Source: Acinetobacter sp. UBA3106 (lineage in GTDB: Bacteria > Pseudomonadota > Gammaproteobacteria > Pseudomonadales > Moraxellaceae). Taken from it: a stretch of 15,080 bases of DNA. This document shows positions 6,354 through 13,359 of the stretch, piece after piece (positions within the stretch are counted from its first letter, which is position 1; each line of letters starts with the position of its first letter). Below the pieces are notes generated by a model. That model was not told the origin of the DNA. It made no database searches and was given only the letters and a program-made list of their open reading frames with translations. The position numbers and the translations under genes are program-made. The stretch is from NCBI GenBank assembly GCA_002365595.1, contig DFAM01000001.1, forward strand, positions 104,173 through 119,252. Direction: 5' to 3'.

Positions 6354-6986
6354 ATGTCCGAGCAAGTTTTCATTCAAGGTCCTGCGGGTCAACTGGAAAT
6401 TTTTGTTGATTATCCTCAGGGTGAAGTGAAAGGATTCGCGGTAGTTACTCATCCTCATCCACTGCAAGGTGGCACACCACAGCACAAAGTCCCTGCACTT
6501 TTAGCACAAATGTTTTTAGAACGCGGTTGTGTCGTCTATCGTCCAAGTTTTCGCGGTTCTGGTCAAAGTGCTGGAGTACATGACGAAGGCGATGGTGAAA
6601 CCAAAGATACATTGAAGGTGATTGAATACGCACGTAGCCAACATACCAACCTGCCATTTTATGCAGGCGGCTTTAGTTTTGGCGCGAATGTCATGACCAA
6701 ATGCTATGCTCTGCTTCCTGTTGAACTACAACCTGTGCAGACCATTTTATGTGGTTTACCGACCACAACAGTTGCAGGTGTTCGCCACTATGTCACCCCA
6801 CATATTAAAGGCGATATTTTATTTATTCATGGTGAAGCAGATGAGGTCACCCTGTTATCTGACCTGATTCAATGGGCCAAACCACAACGCCATTTAATTA
6901 CTGTTTTACCTGGTGCGAATCACTTCTTTACTGGATATTTAAAGCAATTACGTATAGCTATTTCCCGTTTTCTAGTCAGGTATTAA
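6354..6986 (+). CDS. Alpha/beta hydrolase (COG2945-like)
   Basis: This 210-residue serine hydrolase of the alpha/beta fold has no assigned substrate. The likely catalytic triad is Ser108 in the nucleophile elbow GFSFG (106-110), Asp163 (HGEADEV) and His190 (GANHFF). HPHPLQGG (33-40) would form the oxyanion-hole loop, and YRPSFRGSGQSAG (62-74) is the conserved arginine/glycine stretch of this family. It has no signal peptide, so it is cytoplasmic. The ATG at 6354 has no obvious ribosome binding site, but the N-terminus aligns with the usual family start. The gene is divergent from yaaA with 124 bp between, and ends before a bidirectional terminator (7064-7090). The family call is firm; the substrate is unknown. 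Confidence 0.88.
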   Translation: MSEQVFIQGPAGQLEIFVDYPQGEVKGFAVVTHPHPLQGGTPQHKVPALLAQMFLERGCVVYRPSFRGSGQSAGVHDEGDGETKDTLKVIEYARSQHTNLPFYAGGFSFGANVMTKCYALLPVELQPVQTILCGLPTTTVAGVRHYVTPHIKGDILFIHGEADEVTLLSDLIQWAKPQRHLITVLPGANHFFTGYLKQLRIAISRFLVRY

Positions 6987-7033
6987 TTCTGAATATTGCC
7001 TTTGAATAAGGCTTTGTACAGGCTAATCCAAGA

Positions 7034-7054
7034 CAATAGACAATAGGCAATAGA
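7034..7054 (+). repeat. Three tandem copies of a 7-bp unit
   Basis: CAATAGA, CAATAGG and CAATAGA follow each other without gaps, and CAAAAAA comes next. The array lies between the hydrolase stop and its terminator. Confidence 0.6.
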
Positions 7055-7063
7055 CAAAAAATA

Positions 7064-7090
7064 AAAAAGGAGGCTTATTGCCTCCTTTTT
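7064..7090. terminator. Bidirectional terminator
   Basis: AAAAAGGAGGC (7064-7074) and GCCTCCTTTTT (7080-7090) form a perfect 11-bp stem with loop TTATT. It has T runs on both strands and serves the hydrolase (+) and the unknown gene ending at 7125 (-). Confidence 0.88.
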
Positions 7091-7124
7091 CAATATTCAT
7101 TCAACGGAAAATAATAGTAATTTA

Positions 7125-7505
7125 TTATCTCCACTCAAACTCACTAAAAGACTCATCTTCTTTTAAGGTATTCTCGACCGCCTGAGCCAGCTGTTTAATT
7201 ACACTTTGAGTTTCAATTTTTGTAAACCAGTCCTGCGTTTCATCGGCAGATGCACTGATTTCACAAACCAATAAGCCATTTTCGTCTTTCACGCTACAAT
7301 TCACCCCCAAAGCAACAGGATAATCTTCCACACTCACCGCGAGCTGTTCATGATTTTGCTCATTCATGACATTCGTTTTAAAGCCAAATTGTTCAAGCTG
7401 TTTAGATAATAATTCGGTCACATATTCCTGTGTCACATAACAATCACTGGATGATAAATCATGGTTATGTTTTTCACAGTTTGCGGTAAATTGTAATGTT
7501 CTCAT
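7125..7505 (-). CDS. Unknown acidic protein, four cysteines
   Basis: I do not recognise this protein. The chosen start gives 126 residues with no signal peptide or membrane segment, so it is probably cytoplasmic. It is strongly acidic, especially at the C-terminus (KEDESFSEFEWR), and has cysteines at 10, 22, 70 and 81 plus CEKHNHD near the N-terminus. The region 24-45 (VTQEYVTELLSKQLEQFGF) looks like an amphipathic helix, and 57-85 suggests beta strands. Two in-frame ATGs exist (7517 and 7505); the inner one is preferred because GGA lies 7 nt before it. The gene sits immediately downstream of the tyrA-aroA terminator, where cmk is found in pseudomonad supraoperons, but it bears no resemblance to cytidylate kinase. 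A promoter may overlap the terminator (7541-7569). Confidence 0.7.
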   Translation of the reverse strand: MRTLQFTANCEKHNHDLSSSDCYVTQEYVTELLSKQLEQFGFKTNVMNEQNHEQLAVSVEDYPVALGVNCSVKDENGLLVCEISASADETQDWFTKIETQSVIKQLAQAVENTLKEDESFSEFEWR

Positions 7506-7540
7506 CTGTGCATCCAAAGGCTTTCTTGTTGTATGGTTTT

Positions 7541-7569
7541 AGAATAAGCAATAAAAGCAAAACAGCCAA
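7541..7569 (-). promoter_or_regulatory. Candidate promoter for the unknown acidic protein
   Basis: On the minus strand TTGGCT (7564-7569) and TATTCT (7541-7546) are 17 nt apart. The -35 lies inside the downstream arm of the tyrA-aroA terminator. Both hexamers match consensus at four of six positions. Confidence 0.3.
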
Positions 7570-7586
7570 GCAAAAGCCTGGCTGTT
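7555..7586 (-). terminator. Terminator after tyrA-aroA
   Basis: AACAGCCAAGC (7561-7571) pairs with GCCTGGCTGTT (7576-7586), with a 4-nt loop and one wobble pair on the minus transcript. It is followed there by TTTTGCTTTT. It ends the pheA-hisC-tyrA-aroA operon. Confidence 0.78.
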
Positions 7587-7614
7587 GTCCAACAAATACA
7601 CAAAATTAGACTAA

Positions 7615-9864
7615 TTACTCACTGACCTGAATCGCTAAACCTGCCTGATTGGTCAATTCAGTGAAAGTCGGGAAACTGGTGGCTACCGTTTCGGTACCGA
7701 CAATCTTGATTTCACCTGAAGTACGTAGGCCCGCCATACTAAAACTCATGGCAATACGATGGTCATGATGCGATTCAATTTCACCACCCGTAAAGATAGC
7801 TGACCAGTCACCTGATTTACCCTTACCTTCAATGATGATGCCATCATCGGTTGGTGTGCAGTCAATACCCATGGTTTGCAGGCCATCTGCCATCACCTGA
7901 ATACGATCAGATTCTTTTACACGAAGTTCAGCCGCACCAGTCAAAATGGTTTGACCTTCAGCACAAGCCGCAGCAATGAATAATGCCGGAAATTCATCAA
8001 TCGCCAATGGCACCTGATCTTCCGGCATATGGATGCCTTTTAAGGTACGTGAGCCGCGAATACGAATATCTGCAATCGGTTCACCCCCAGCAATGCGTTC
8101 ATTTTCAACAGTTAAATCTGCACCCATCTGTTTCAAAATTTCAATTACGCCGGTACGTGTCGGGTTAATCCCTACCGCTTCCAGAGTGACATCAGAACCT
8201 TCAGTAATCGCAGCACCGACCATAAAGAACGCTGCAGATGAAATATCAGACGGAACCTGAATTTCAGTACCGACCAGCTTACCGCCACCTTGCAGTGAAA
8301 TGCGGTTGCCTTCAGTTTTTACTTCATAACCAAAGGCACGAAGCATACGCTCAGAGTGATCACGGGTGGGTTCCGGTTCAGTGACTACAGTTTCACCTTC
8401 TGCCCACAGACCTGCCAGTAGAATCCCTGATTTCACCTGAGCCGAGGCCATCGGCAAGTCATAATGAATACCTTTTAGCGCCTGATTGCCGGTAATAGAC
8501 ACAGGTGGCGTACCACGCTCACCCGTGGTTTGAATTTGCGCACCCATTTCACGTAATGGTTTGGCAATCCGTTCCATTGGACGTTTAGACAAGGATGCAT
8601 CGCCAGTCATGACTGAATCAAACTTCTGAGCAGACAACATGCCAGAAAGCAGACGCATAGAAGTACCCGAGTTACCCATATATAAGGCACTTGCAGGGGA
8701 TTTTAAGCCATGCATACCTACCCCATGGATGGTCACTTCGCCATTTTTAGGTCCTTCAATGCTGACACCCATATCACGAAAAGCCTGCAGCGTGGCCAAA
8801 GCATCTTCACCTTCCAGAAAACCGGTGACATGGGTTGTACCTTCCGCAATCGCACCAAACATGATGGAACGGTGTGACACAGATTTATCCCCTGGCACGG
8901 TAAATTTACCCTGGAAATTTTTCTTACCCGGTAAAATTGTAAATTGCTGTGTCGTCACTTTATTGTTCTCCATGAAAGGTTTTTTGGACAGCATATGATT
9001 AAAATGCTGTCGTGCTGCCTGGGCATGCCCAAGCAAGCCCATCAATGCCTGTGAATCTTCATTTTCAATCAGCTTTCGGATTTGCGCCAGTTGCTGTTCA
9101 AATCCATCTACTGCATTTAAGATGGCTTTTTTATTGGCAAAAAAGATGTCGTGCCACATTTGCGGATCGCTGGCTGCAATGCGCGAAAAATCACGAAATC
9201 CACCGGCAGCATAACGGAAGATATCGAGATTATCTTCCCGATTCGCCAGTTGCTCCACCAGATTAAATGCCATCAAATGCGGAAGATGGCTGGTATGTGC
9301 CAGCACTTCATCATGCTTGTCCACATCCATGCAAATCACTTCCGCTTTTGCCGCTTGCCACAGCTGAACCAGTTTATCCACCGCCCAGTCGCTACTGGTA
9401 GGTAGCGGGGTCAAAATCACTTTATGATTGGCAAACAAATCGACCTTACCTGCATGTACGCCAGTATGTTCTGCACCTGCAATCGGATGACCCGGCACAA
9501 AGCCAGCGGGCAGGTTTTCACCATATACCGCTTTGGCTGCATCGACCACATTACCCTTGGTACTGCCCACATCGGTAATAATGGTATTCTCTGACAGATA
9601 AGGTTTGATGGTTTGCAATACTTTTTGCGTTGCACGTACCGGCAAAGCCAATACCACCAGATCTGCACCTTGCACCGCATCGACAGGATTGCTATAGCCT
9701 TCCTGAATCAATCCAAGTGCTTTGGCATCGTCCAGTGTTTTTTGCGAACGCGTTGAAGCAACAATTTGCTTTGCCAGTTTTTCAGCAATGATGACACGAG
9801 CCAGACTTGAGCCAATCAGCCCAAGTCCAATAAAGGCAACTTTTTCAAACAGTGGCACAGACAT
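7615..9864 (-). CDS. tyrA-aroA: Fused prephenate dehydrogenase / EPSP synthase
   Basis: This bifunctional 749-residue protein of the aromatic amino acid pathway joins two enzymes. Residues 1 to about 297 are TyrA, which makes 4-hydroxyphenylpyruvate (or arogenate product) with NAD(P). Its nucleotide-binding GLGLIG is at 13-18, HPIAGAEHTG at 126-135, HLPHLMAF at 193-200 and GGFRDFSRIA at 221-230. Residues from about 303 are AroA, 3-phosphoshikimate 1-carboxyvinyltransferase, with PGDKSVSHR (324-332), GNSGTSMRLL (397-406), SLSKRPMERI (424-433), SAQVKSG (474-480), RDHSE (501-505), NPTR (567-570), RVKESDRI (648-655) and HHDHRIAMSF (699-708). GDK, SAQxK, RxHxE and NxTR are class II EPSP synthase motifs. 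Starting 3 nt after hisC, it is translationally coupled (GAGG within hisC). No ribosome binding site precedes the internal Met298, so separate AroA synthesis is unlikely. Such fusions are known in Acinetobacter relatives. Confidence 0.95.
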   Translation of the reverse strand: MSVPLFEKVAFIGLGLIGSSLARVIIAEKLAKQIVASTRSQKTLDDAKALGLIQEGYSNPVDAVQGADLVVLALPVRATQKVLQTIKPYLSENTIITDVGSTKGNVVDAAKAVYGENLPAGFVPGHPIAGAEHTGVHAGKVDLFANHKVILTPLPTSSDWAVDKLVQLWQAAKAEVICMDVDKHDEVLAHTSHLPHLMAFNLVEQLANREDNLDIFRYAAGGFRDFSRIAASDPQMWHDIFFANKKAILNAVDGFEQQLAQIRKLIENEDSQALMGLLGHAQAARQHFNHMLSKKPFMENNKVTTQQFTILPGKKNFQGKFTVPGDKSVSHRSIMFGAIAEGTTHVTGFLEGEDALATLQAFRDMGVSIEGPKNGEVTIHGVGMHGLKSPASALYMGNSGTSMRLLSGMLSAQKFDSVMTGDASLSKRPMERIAKPLREMGAQIQTTGERGTPPVSITGNQALKGIHYDLPMASAQVKSGILLAGLWAEGETVVTEPEPTRDHSERMLRAFGYEVKTEGNRISLQGGGKLVGTEIQVPSDISSAAFFMVGAAITEGSDVTLEAVGINPTRTGVIEILKQMGADLTVENERIAGGEPIADIRIRGSRTLKGIHMPEDQVPLAIDEFPALFIAAACAEGQTILTGAAELRVKESDRIQVMADGLQTMGIDCTPTDDGIIIEGKGKSGDWSAIFTGGEIESHHDHRIAMSFSMAGLRTSGEIKIVGTETVATSFPTFTELTNQAGLAIQVSE

Positions 9865-9867
9865 GAT

Positions 9868-10959
9868 TTATGCAACAGCCTCTAATTCAAGCACCTTAGC
9901 CAAAGCAGCTAAGAACTTTGCATTTTCCGCTTCAGTACCAATGGATACCCGCAGATGATTGGCAATACCGACCGGACGTACAATCACACCTTCTTTTAAT
10001 AAGGCATTAAAGGTTGCTGCCGGATCTGCCTGTACATCGACTAAAATGAAGTTGGCACGGGAAGGAACATAATTTAAGCCCAGTGCAGCAAAGCCCTGTT
10101 CCAGCTGTTTCATGCCGGCTTTATTCACTACACGTGATTGCTCAATAAAGTCTTCATCTTTCAGTGCAGCAACCGCAGCGACCATGGCTAAATGGTTCAC
10201 GTTAAACGGCTGGCGAATACGGTTTAAGAAGTCAGTAACCTCTTTCGATGCCAAGGCAAAACCAACACGCAGCGCTGCCAAACCATAACATTTAGACAAG
10301 GTACGGCTGACAATAATGTTTGGATATTGTTCTAAGAATTTTAAGCTATTAAAGTTTTCCGGGAAATATTCCACATAAGCTTCATCCAGAACCACAATCA
10401 CATTGGCCGGAATTTTTTGCATGAAGGCTTCAAATTCAGCTTCTTCAAACCAAGTTCCGGTCGGGTTGTTTGGATTGGCAATAAAAATCAGTTTGGTATT
10501 GTCTTGAATTGCCGCAGCCATAGCATTCAGATCATGAGCAAAACCTTTGGCCGGTACTTCAATCGCTTCTGCATTAATCGCTTGAGTGACCAAGGCATAT
10601 ACGGCAAATGCATGCTGGCTGTAGATCACAGAATCTTTTTCTGATACGAATGCACGGGCAAACATTTCCAGTAAATCGTTTGAACCATTACCCAAAGTAA
10701 TACGGTCAGCAGTCACACCGAATTGTGCCTGAATCTGGTCTTTTAAAATAAAACCGCCACCGTCCGGATAGCGGCCAATTTCAGCCAGTTCAGCTGCCAC
10801 AGCCTGTTTGACTTTGTCAGAACAGCCCAACGGATTTTCATTCGAGGCCAATTTGACAATATCAGTAATCCCTAACTCACGCTCAAGTTCACTAATAGGT
10901 TTACCTGGTTGATAAGGCTTTAACTTTGAGATGCCTTCATTGGCAGGGACAAACGACAT
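9868..10959 (-). CDS. hisC: Histidinol-phosphate / aromatic aminotransferase
   Basis: This is a PLP-dependent class I/II aminotransferase of the HisC family, 363 residues. It carries SNENPLG (39-45) near the N-terminus, NPNNPTG (162-168), DEAYVEY (191-197) and the PLP lysine Lys223 in SRTLSKCYGLAALRVGF (218-234), with substrate-phosphate or carboxylate Arg231. The family transaminates histidinol phosphate and often also the phenylalanine and tyrosine keto acids. Lying between pheA and tyrA-aroA, it corresponds to the hisH(b) gene of the pseudomonad supraoperon, so an aromatic aminotransferase role is likely; that part is inference. The ATG has GGAAG about 7 nt upstream. The gap to pheA (76 bp) contains a hairpin. 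There is no His-operon neighbour in view. Confidence 0.92.
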   Translation of the reverse strand: MSFVPANEGISKLKPYQPGKPISELERELGITDIVKLASNENPLGCSDKVKQAVAAELAEIGRYPDGGGFILKDQIQAQFGVTADRITLGNGSNDLLEMFARAFVSEKDSVIYSQHAFAVYALVTQAINAEAIEVPAKGFAHDLNAMAAAIQDNTKLIFIANPNNPTGTWFEEAEFEAFMQKIPANVIVVLDEAYVEYFPENFNSLKFLEQYPNIIVSRTLSKCYGLAALRVGFALASKEVTDFLNRIRQPFNVNHLAMVAAVAALKDEDFIEQSRVVNKAGMKQLEQGFAALGLNYVPSRANFILVDVQADPAATFNALLKEGVIVRPVGIANHLRVSIGTEAENAKFLAALAKVLELEAVA

Positions 10960-10992
10960 GTTACTCTTCCAGCTATTTCAAGTGATAAAAGG

Positions 10993-11024
10993 GATCAGCT
11001 TAAAATTAAAAAATTAAGCCGATC
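10993..11024 (-). repeat. Intra-operon hairpin between pheA and hisC
   Basis: GATCAGCTTAA (10993-11003) and TTAAGCCGATC (11014-11024) form an 11-bp stem with one mismatch on DNA (G-U in the minus transcript) and a 10-nt loop. The minus strand continues CCCTTTTATC, a weak T tract. A smaller hairpin ATCAC / GTGAT (11022-11026 / 11031-11035) overlaps its first arm, so the two cannot form together. It may be a partial terminator or a processing site setting hisC and tyrA-aroA levels. Confidence 0.55.
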
Positions 11025-11035
11025 ACCACAGTGAT

Positions 11036-12145
11036 TTATAAAACTGCAATAGGATATGAACCCAATACTCGAACTTCTTTCACCAAAGGACGAATTTCTT
11101 CAATCGCCGCTTTGACATTGTCCTGATCAACATGGCCTTCTAAGTCAATAAAGAACACATAGGCCCATTTTTCAGGCAATGCAGGACGGGTTTCAATACT
11201 GGTTAAACTAATGTTGTGTTTGGCAAAGGGTGCCAGAATTTCCAGCAAGGCACCGGCACGGTCATGCGCTGAAATCAGCAATGAGGTTTTGTCATTACCA
11301 CTTGGCGGTACTTTTTCACGGCCAATCACCAGGAAGCGTGTGGTATTTTCCGGATTGTCTTCAATATTGCTGTGCAGGATTTCCAGGTCATAAATATTGG
11401 CAGCCACTTCGGACGCAATTGCAGCTGAATGCCATTCATTGCGAATACGGCGTGCAGCTTCAGCATTGGAACTTAAAGCCACCCGTTCCACACCCGGATA
11501 ATGTGCATCTAACCAGCCACGGCATTGTGCCAAGGTCTGCTGATGCGCATAAATCTGTTTAATGCTGTCTTTACGGGTATTCGATGAAATCAGGAACTGG
11601 TGATGAATACGCAGCTCAACTTCACCAATCACGTTTAAGTGGGAAGATTTGAAACAGTCCAAAGTATGGTTCACCACACCTTCAGACGAATTTTCAACAG
11701 GGACTAAACCATAATGCGCACTACCCGCTTCGACTTCACGGAAAACTTCATCAATGGTTGGAAGCGGACGGACAATGGCATCCTGTCCGAAATGTTTCAA
11801 TACGGCTGAATGGGTATAGGTACCGACAGGCCCCAGAAAAGCAATACTTTGTGGAGCTTCCAATGCCAGACACGCAGACATGATTTCACGGAACAAACGC
11901 GCCATGGTGACATCCGACAATGGCCCTTCATTACGCTGCATAACATTGCGCAAAACTTGTGCTTCACGTTCAGGACGGTAAAACAATGGATTCTCTTCAG
12001 CTGCAAATTTTGCTTTTGCCACCGCTTCAGCTAATTTTGCGCGTCGGTTAATAAGCTGTTGAATCTGTTGATCTACAGAATCAATATCCTCACGGATTTG
12101 AGCAAGGTCAAGAGAAGTCGTCGTGTTTTGATCGTCTTGGATCAT
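11036..12145 (-). CDS. pheA: Chorismate mutase-prephenate dehydratase (P-protein)
   Basis: This bifunctional enzyme converts chorismate to prephenate and then to phenylpyruvate for phenylalanine. It has 369 residues from the chosen start. AroQ chorismate mutase occupies about 12-95 (IREDIDSVDQQI, RRAKLAEAVAKAK, FYRPEREAQVL). The dehydratase begins at IAFLGPVGTYTH (101-112), with VPVENSSEGVVNHT (148-161), HHQFLI (181-186) and the catalytic TRF motif (269-271). A C-terminal ACT domain (about 287-365) with GAL (298-300) and ETRP (318-321) should bind phenylalanine for feedback inhibition. The frame is open 19 codons further (to 12202), but the ATG at 12145 is preferred: GAAGGG precedes it, the longer N-terminus is unlike the family, and it would overlap the predicted promoter. 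It is first gene of the pheA-hisC-tyrA-aroA operon. Confidence 0.94.
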   Translation of the reverse strand: MIQDDQNTTTSLDLAQIREDIDSVDQQIQQLINRRAKLAEAVAKAKFAAEENPLFYRPEREAQVLRNVMQRNEGPLSDVTMARLFREIMSACLALEAPQSIAFLGPVGTYTHSAVLKHFGQDAIVRPLPTIDEVFREVEAGSAHYGLVPVENSSEGVVNHTLDCFKSSHLNVIGEVELRIHHQFLISSNTRKDSIKQIYAHQQTLAQCRGWLDAHYPGVERVALSSNAEAARRIRNEWHSAAIASEVAANIYDLEILHSNIEDNPENTTRFLVIGREKVPPSGNDKTSLLISAHDRAGALLEILAPFAKHNISLTSIETRPALPEKWAYVFFIDLEGHVDQDNVKAAIEEIRPLVKEVRVLGSYPIAVL

Positions 12146-12178
12146 TGTTATGTTGCCCTTCAAAAACGTTATGCAAAC

Positions 12179-12187
12179 AGTATAACA
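12179..12187 (-). promoter_or_regulatory. Extended -10 promoter of the pheA operon
   Basis: On the minus strand TGTTATACT (TATACT at 12179-12184, preceded by TGT) is a good extended -10 element, with a poor -35. The predicted start is near 12172, giving a leader of about 27 nt, too short for a classical phenylalanine leader-peptide attenuator. Confidence 0.45.
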
Positions 12188-12213
12188 ATAGTTAGCTTTC
12201 AAATGTTACGCAA

Positions 12214-12238
12214 TAAGACTTTGATTGATTCAGTCTTA
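12214..12238. promoter_or_regulatory. Operator-like inverted repeat upstream of pheA promoter
   Basis: TAAGACT (12214-12220) and AGTCTTA (12232-12238) are perfect inverted copies with an 11-nt spacer. The centre is about 54 nt upstream of the predicted pheA start, a usual place for an activator or repressor site. The regulator is unknown. Confidence 0.35.
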
Positions 12239-12406
12239 AAAACATACAGTTGATTTAATCAGCAATTTTATTCTCCATGTTTTTGCAATGAATTTTTAAA
12301 ATTAATGACCTTTTACCCATTTGATCAAAATTGAAATGCAACTGTAGATTTCTAATTCGGCCATCGGGCTGACGATTTTATGTCATTTCATTGAATAAAT
12401 TTATCG

Positions 12407-12420
12407 TTATTTGCAAATAA
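12407..12420. repeat. 14-bp perfect palindrome with flanking direct repeats
   Basis: TTATTTGCAAATAA is its own reverse complement. ATCGTTA occurs at 12403-12409, overlapping the left edge, and again at 12425-12431. The size and symmetry fit a dimeric regulator site, but no gene start is close by. Confidence 0.45.
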
Positions 12421-12573
12421 GCTCATCGTTAAAAACACTTAATACTGTGCCGTTTTTATTCCTTATAAACGCTGTAAAGACTACTCGACTACAATCTAAT
12501 TCCAAAATTCAGAGAGACAGATGAAACGAACTTGCAAAGTCAATCATCGGAAAAATTCTACGAGCTAGATTTC

Positions 12574-12612
12574 GACATAAGTAGAAACAAAAGTTTATGT
12601 CTTATTTTTTTA
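12574..12612 (+). terminator. Weak terminator-like hairpin
   Basis: GACATAA (12574-12580) and TTATGTC (12595-12601) form a 7-bp AT-rich stem with a 14-nt loop, followed on the plus strand by TTATTTTTTTAATTTTT. It could end a short plus-strand transcript, but the stem is weak. Confidence 0.3.
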
Positions 12613-12752
12613 ATTTTTACAAATACTTATAAATATATAAAAATATTTATCTACGTCAATTTTATATATGCAAGAGTAACTTACCAAACTCCATCACAAA
12701 AGTTTAATGTTTAATTTATAGTCTGTGAACAAAGCAATTCGGAACAACAAGA

Positions 12753-13271
12753 ATGTCAAAAAGAATCGCCGTTTTAGTGACTCATGATTTTGAAGATGTT
12801 GAATATTCAGAACCCGTGCACGCCTTTCGCGCTGCACGCCATAGTGTTTTAAATATTGAAAACAAGGCAGGCAATATTGTCTATGGTCATAAGCGCAAGT
12901 CCGCTGTGACTATTGATCAAAGTATAGATGATGTCACCGTGCATGATTTTGATGCCCTACTTATTCCTGGCGGATATTCTCCAGACCGACTGCGTGGTGA
13001 TGACCGCTTCGTGGATTTTGTGCGGAACTTTGCCCATGCACAGAAACCTATTTTGAGCATCTGTCACGGTCCGCAGTTATTGATTACTGCCAAAGTCGTA
13101 AAAGGTCGTTTAATGACCACCTTTAAAACGGTCGCAAAAGATCTGATCAATGCAGGTGCAGTCTATTATGATGTCGGTGTGGTCAATGATAATAATCTGT
13201 ATATTTCATCGCGCTCACCTGACGATTTACCCGCTTTTATTGAAGAAAGTTTAATGGTTTTAAATCAATAA
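12753..13271 (+). CDS. DJ-1/PfpI family protein
   Basis: This 172-residue cytoplasmic protein belongs to the DJ-1/PfpI superfamily and is closest in look to the PfpI/YhbO/YraA group of stress proteins, which have been linked to protein or methylglyoxal repair (roles still debated). The reactive cysteine is Cys104 in the elbow SICHGPQLL (102-110), with His105 next to it. Glu14 in HDFEDVE is the conserved acidic partner, and PGGYSPDRLR (72-81) is the group signature. The length fits the family exactly. The ATG at 12753 is used because IAVLVTHDFEDVE aligns with the family start; the ribosome binding site is only GGAAC about 12 nt upstream. It is a single gene preceded by a long AT-rich region. 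Confidence 0.9.
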   Translation: MSKRIAVLVTHDFEDVEYSEPVHAFRAARHSVLNIENKAGNIVYGHKRKSAVTIDQSIDDVTVHDFDALLIPGGYSPDRLRGDDRFVDFVRNFAHAQKPILSICHGPQLLITAKVVKGRLMTTFKTVAKDLINAGAVYYDVGVVNDNNLYISSRSPDDLPAFIEESLMVLNQ

Positions 13272-13317
13272 AAAAGCACCCTGCAAAGTCAGACTTGGTG
13301 TCCAGCTTTTAGGGTGC
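13270..13317 (-). terminator. Terminator shared by DJ-1 and acyl-CoA dehydrogenase ends
   Basis: GCACCCT (13276-13282) pairs with AGGGTGC (13311-13317). The long loop contains a second small stem AAGT / ACTT (13286-13289 / 13293-13296). The minus strand continues with TTTTTT, so it best serves the acyl-CoA dehydrogenase gene ending at 13360. Confidence 0.6.
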
Positions 13318-13359
13318 AGTTCTACTTCACTCTTTTTATTGCAGCTTGTTCTTGATGAA

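Larger units (their letters stand above)
12146..12752. other. 607-bp divergent AT-rich region between pheA and the DJ-1 gene
   Basis: I see no convincing protein gene. The region holds the pheA promoter (12179-12187), an inverted repeat (12214-12238), a 14-bp perfect palindrome (12407-12420) flanked by two ATCGTTA copies, a possible 15-codon reading frame (12521-12568) and a weak hairpin with a T-rich tail (12574-12612). Positions 12590-12720 are extremely AT-rich. Confidence 0.5.

Noticed and set aside
8961..8973. Internal start giving separate AroA from Met298
   Set aside because: No ribosome binding site precedes it, and the frame is continuous with TyrA, as in known fusions.
12146..12202. 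Nineteen extra N-terminal codons for PheA
   Set aside because: The longer N-terminus is unlike the family and overlaps the extended -10 promoter; GAAGGG precedes the inner ATG.
12532..12714. Plus-strand open frame of 60 codons in the AT-rich gap
   Set aside because: It consists of AT-driven Ile/Phe/Tyr/Lys codons, has no ribosome binding site and starts inside another possible frame.
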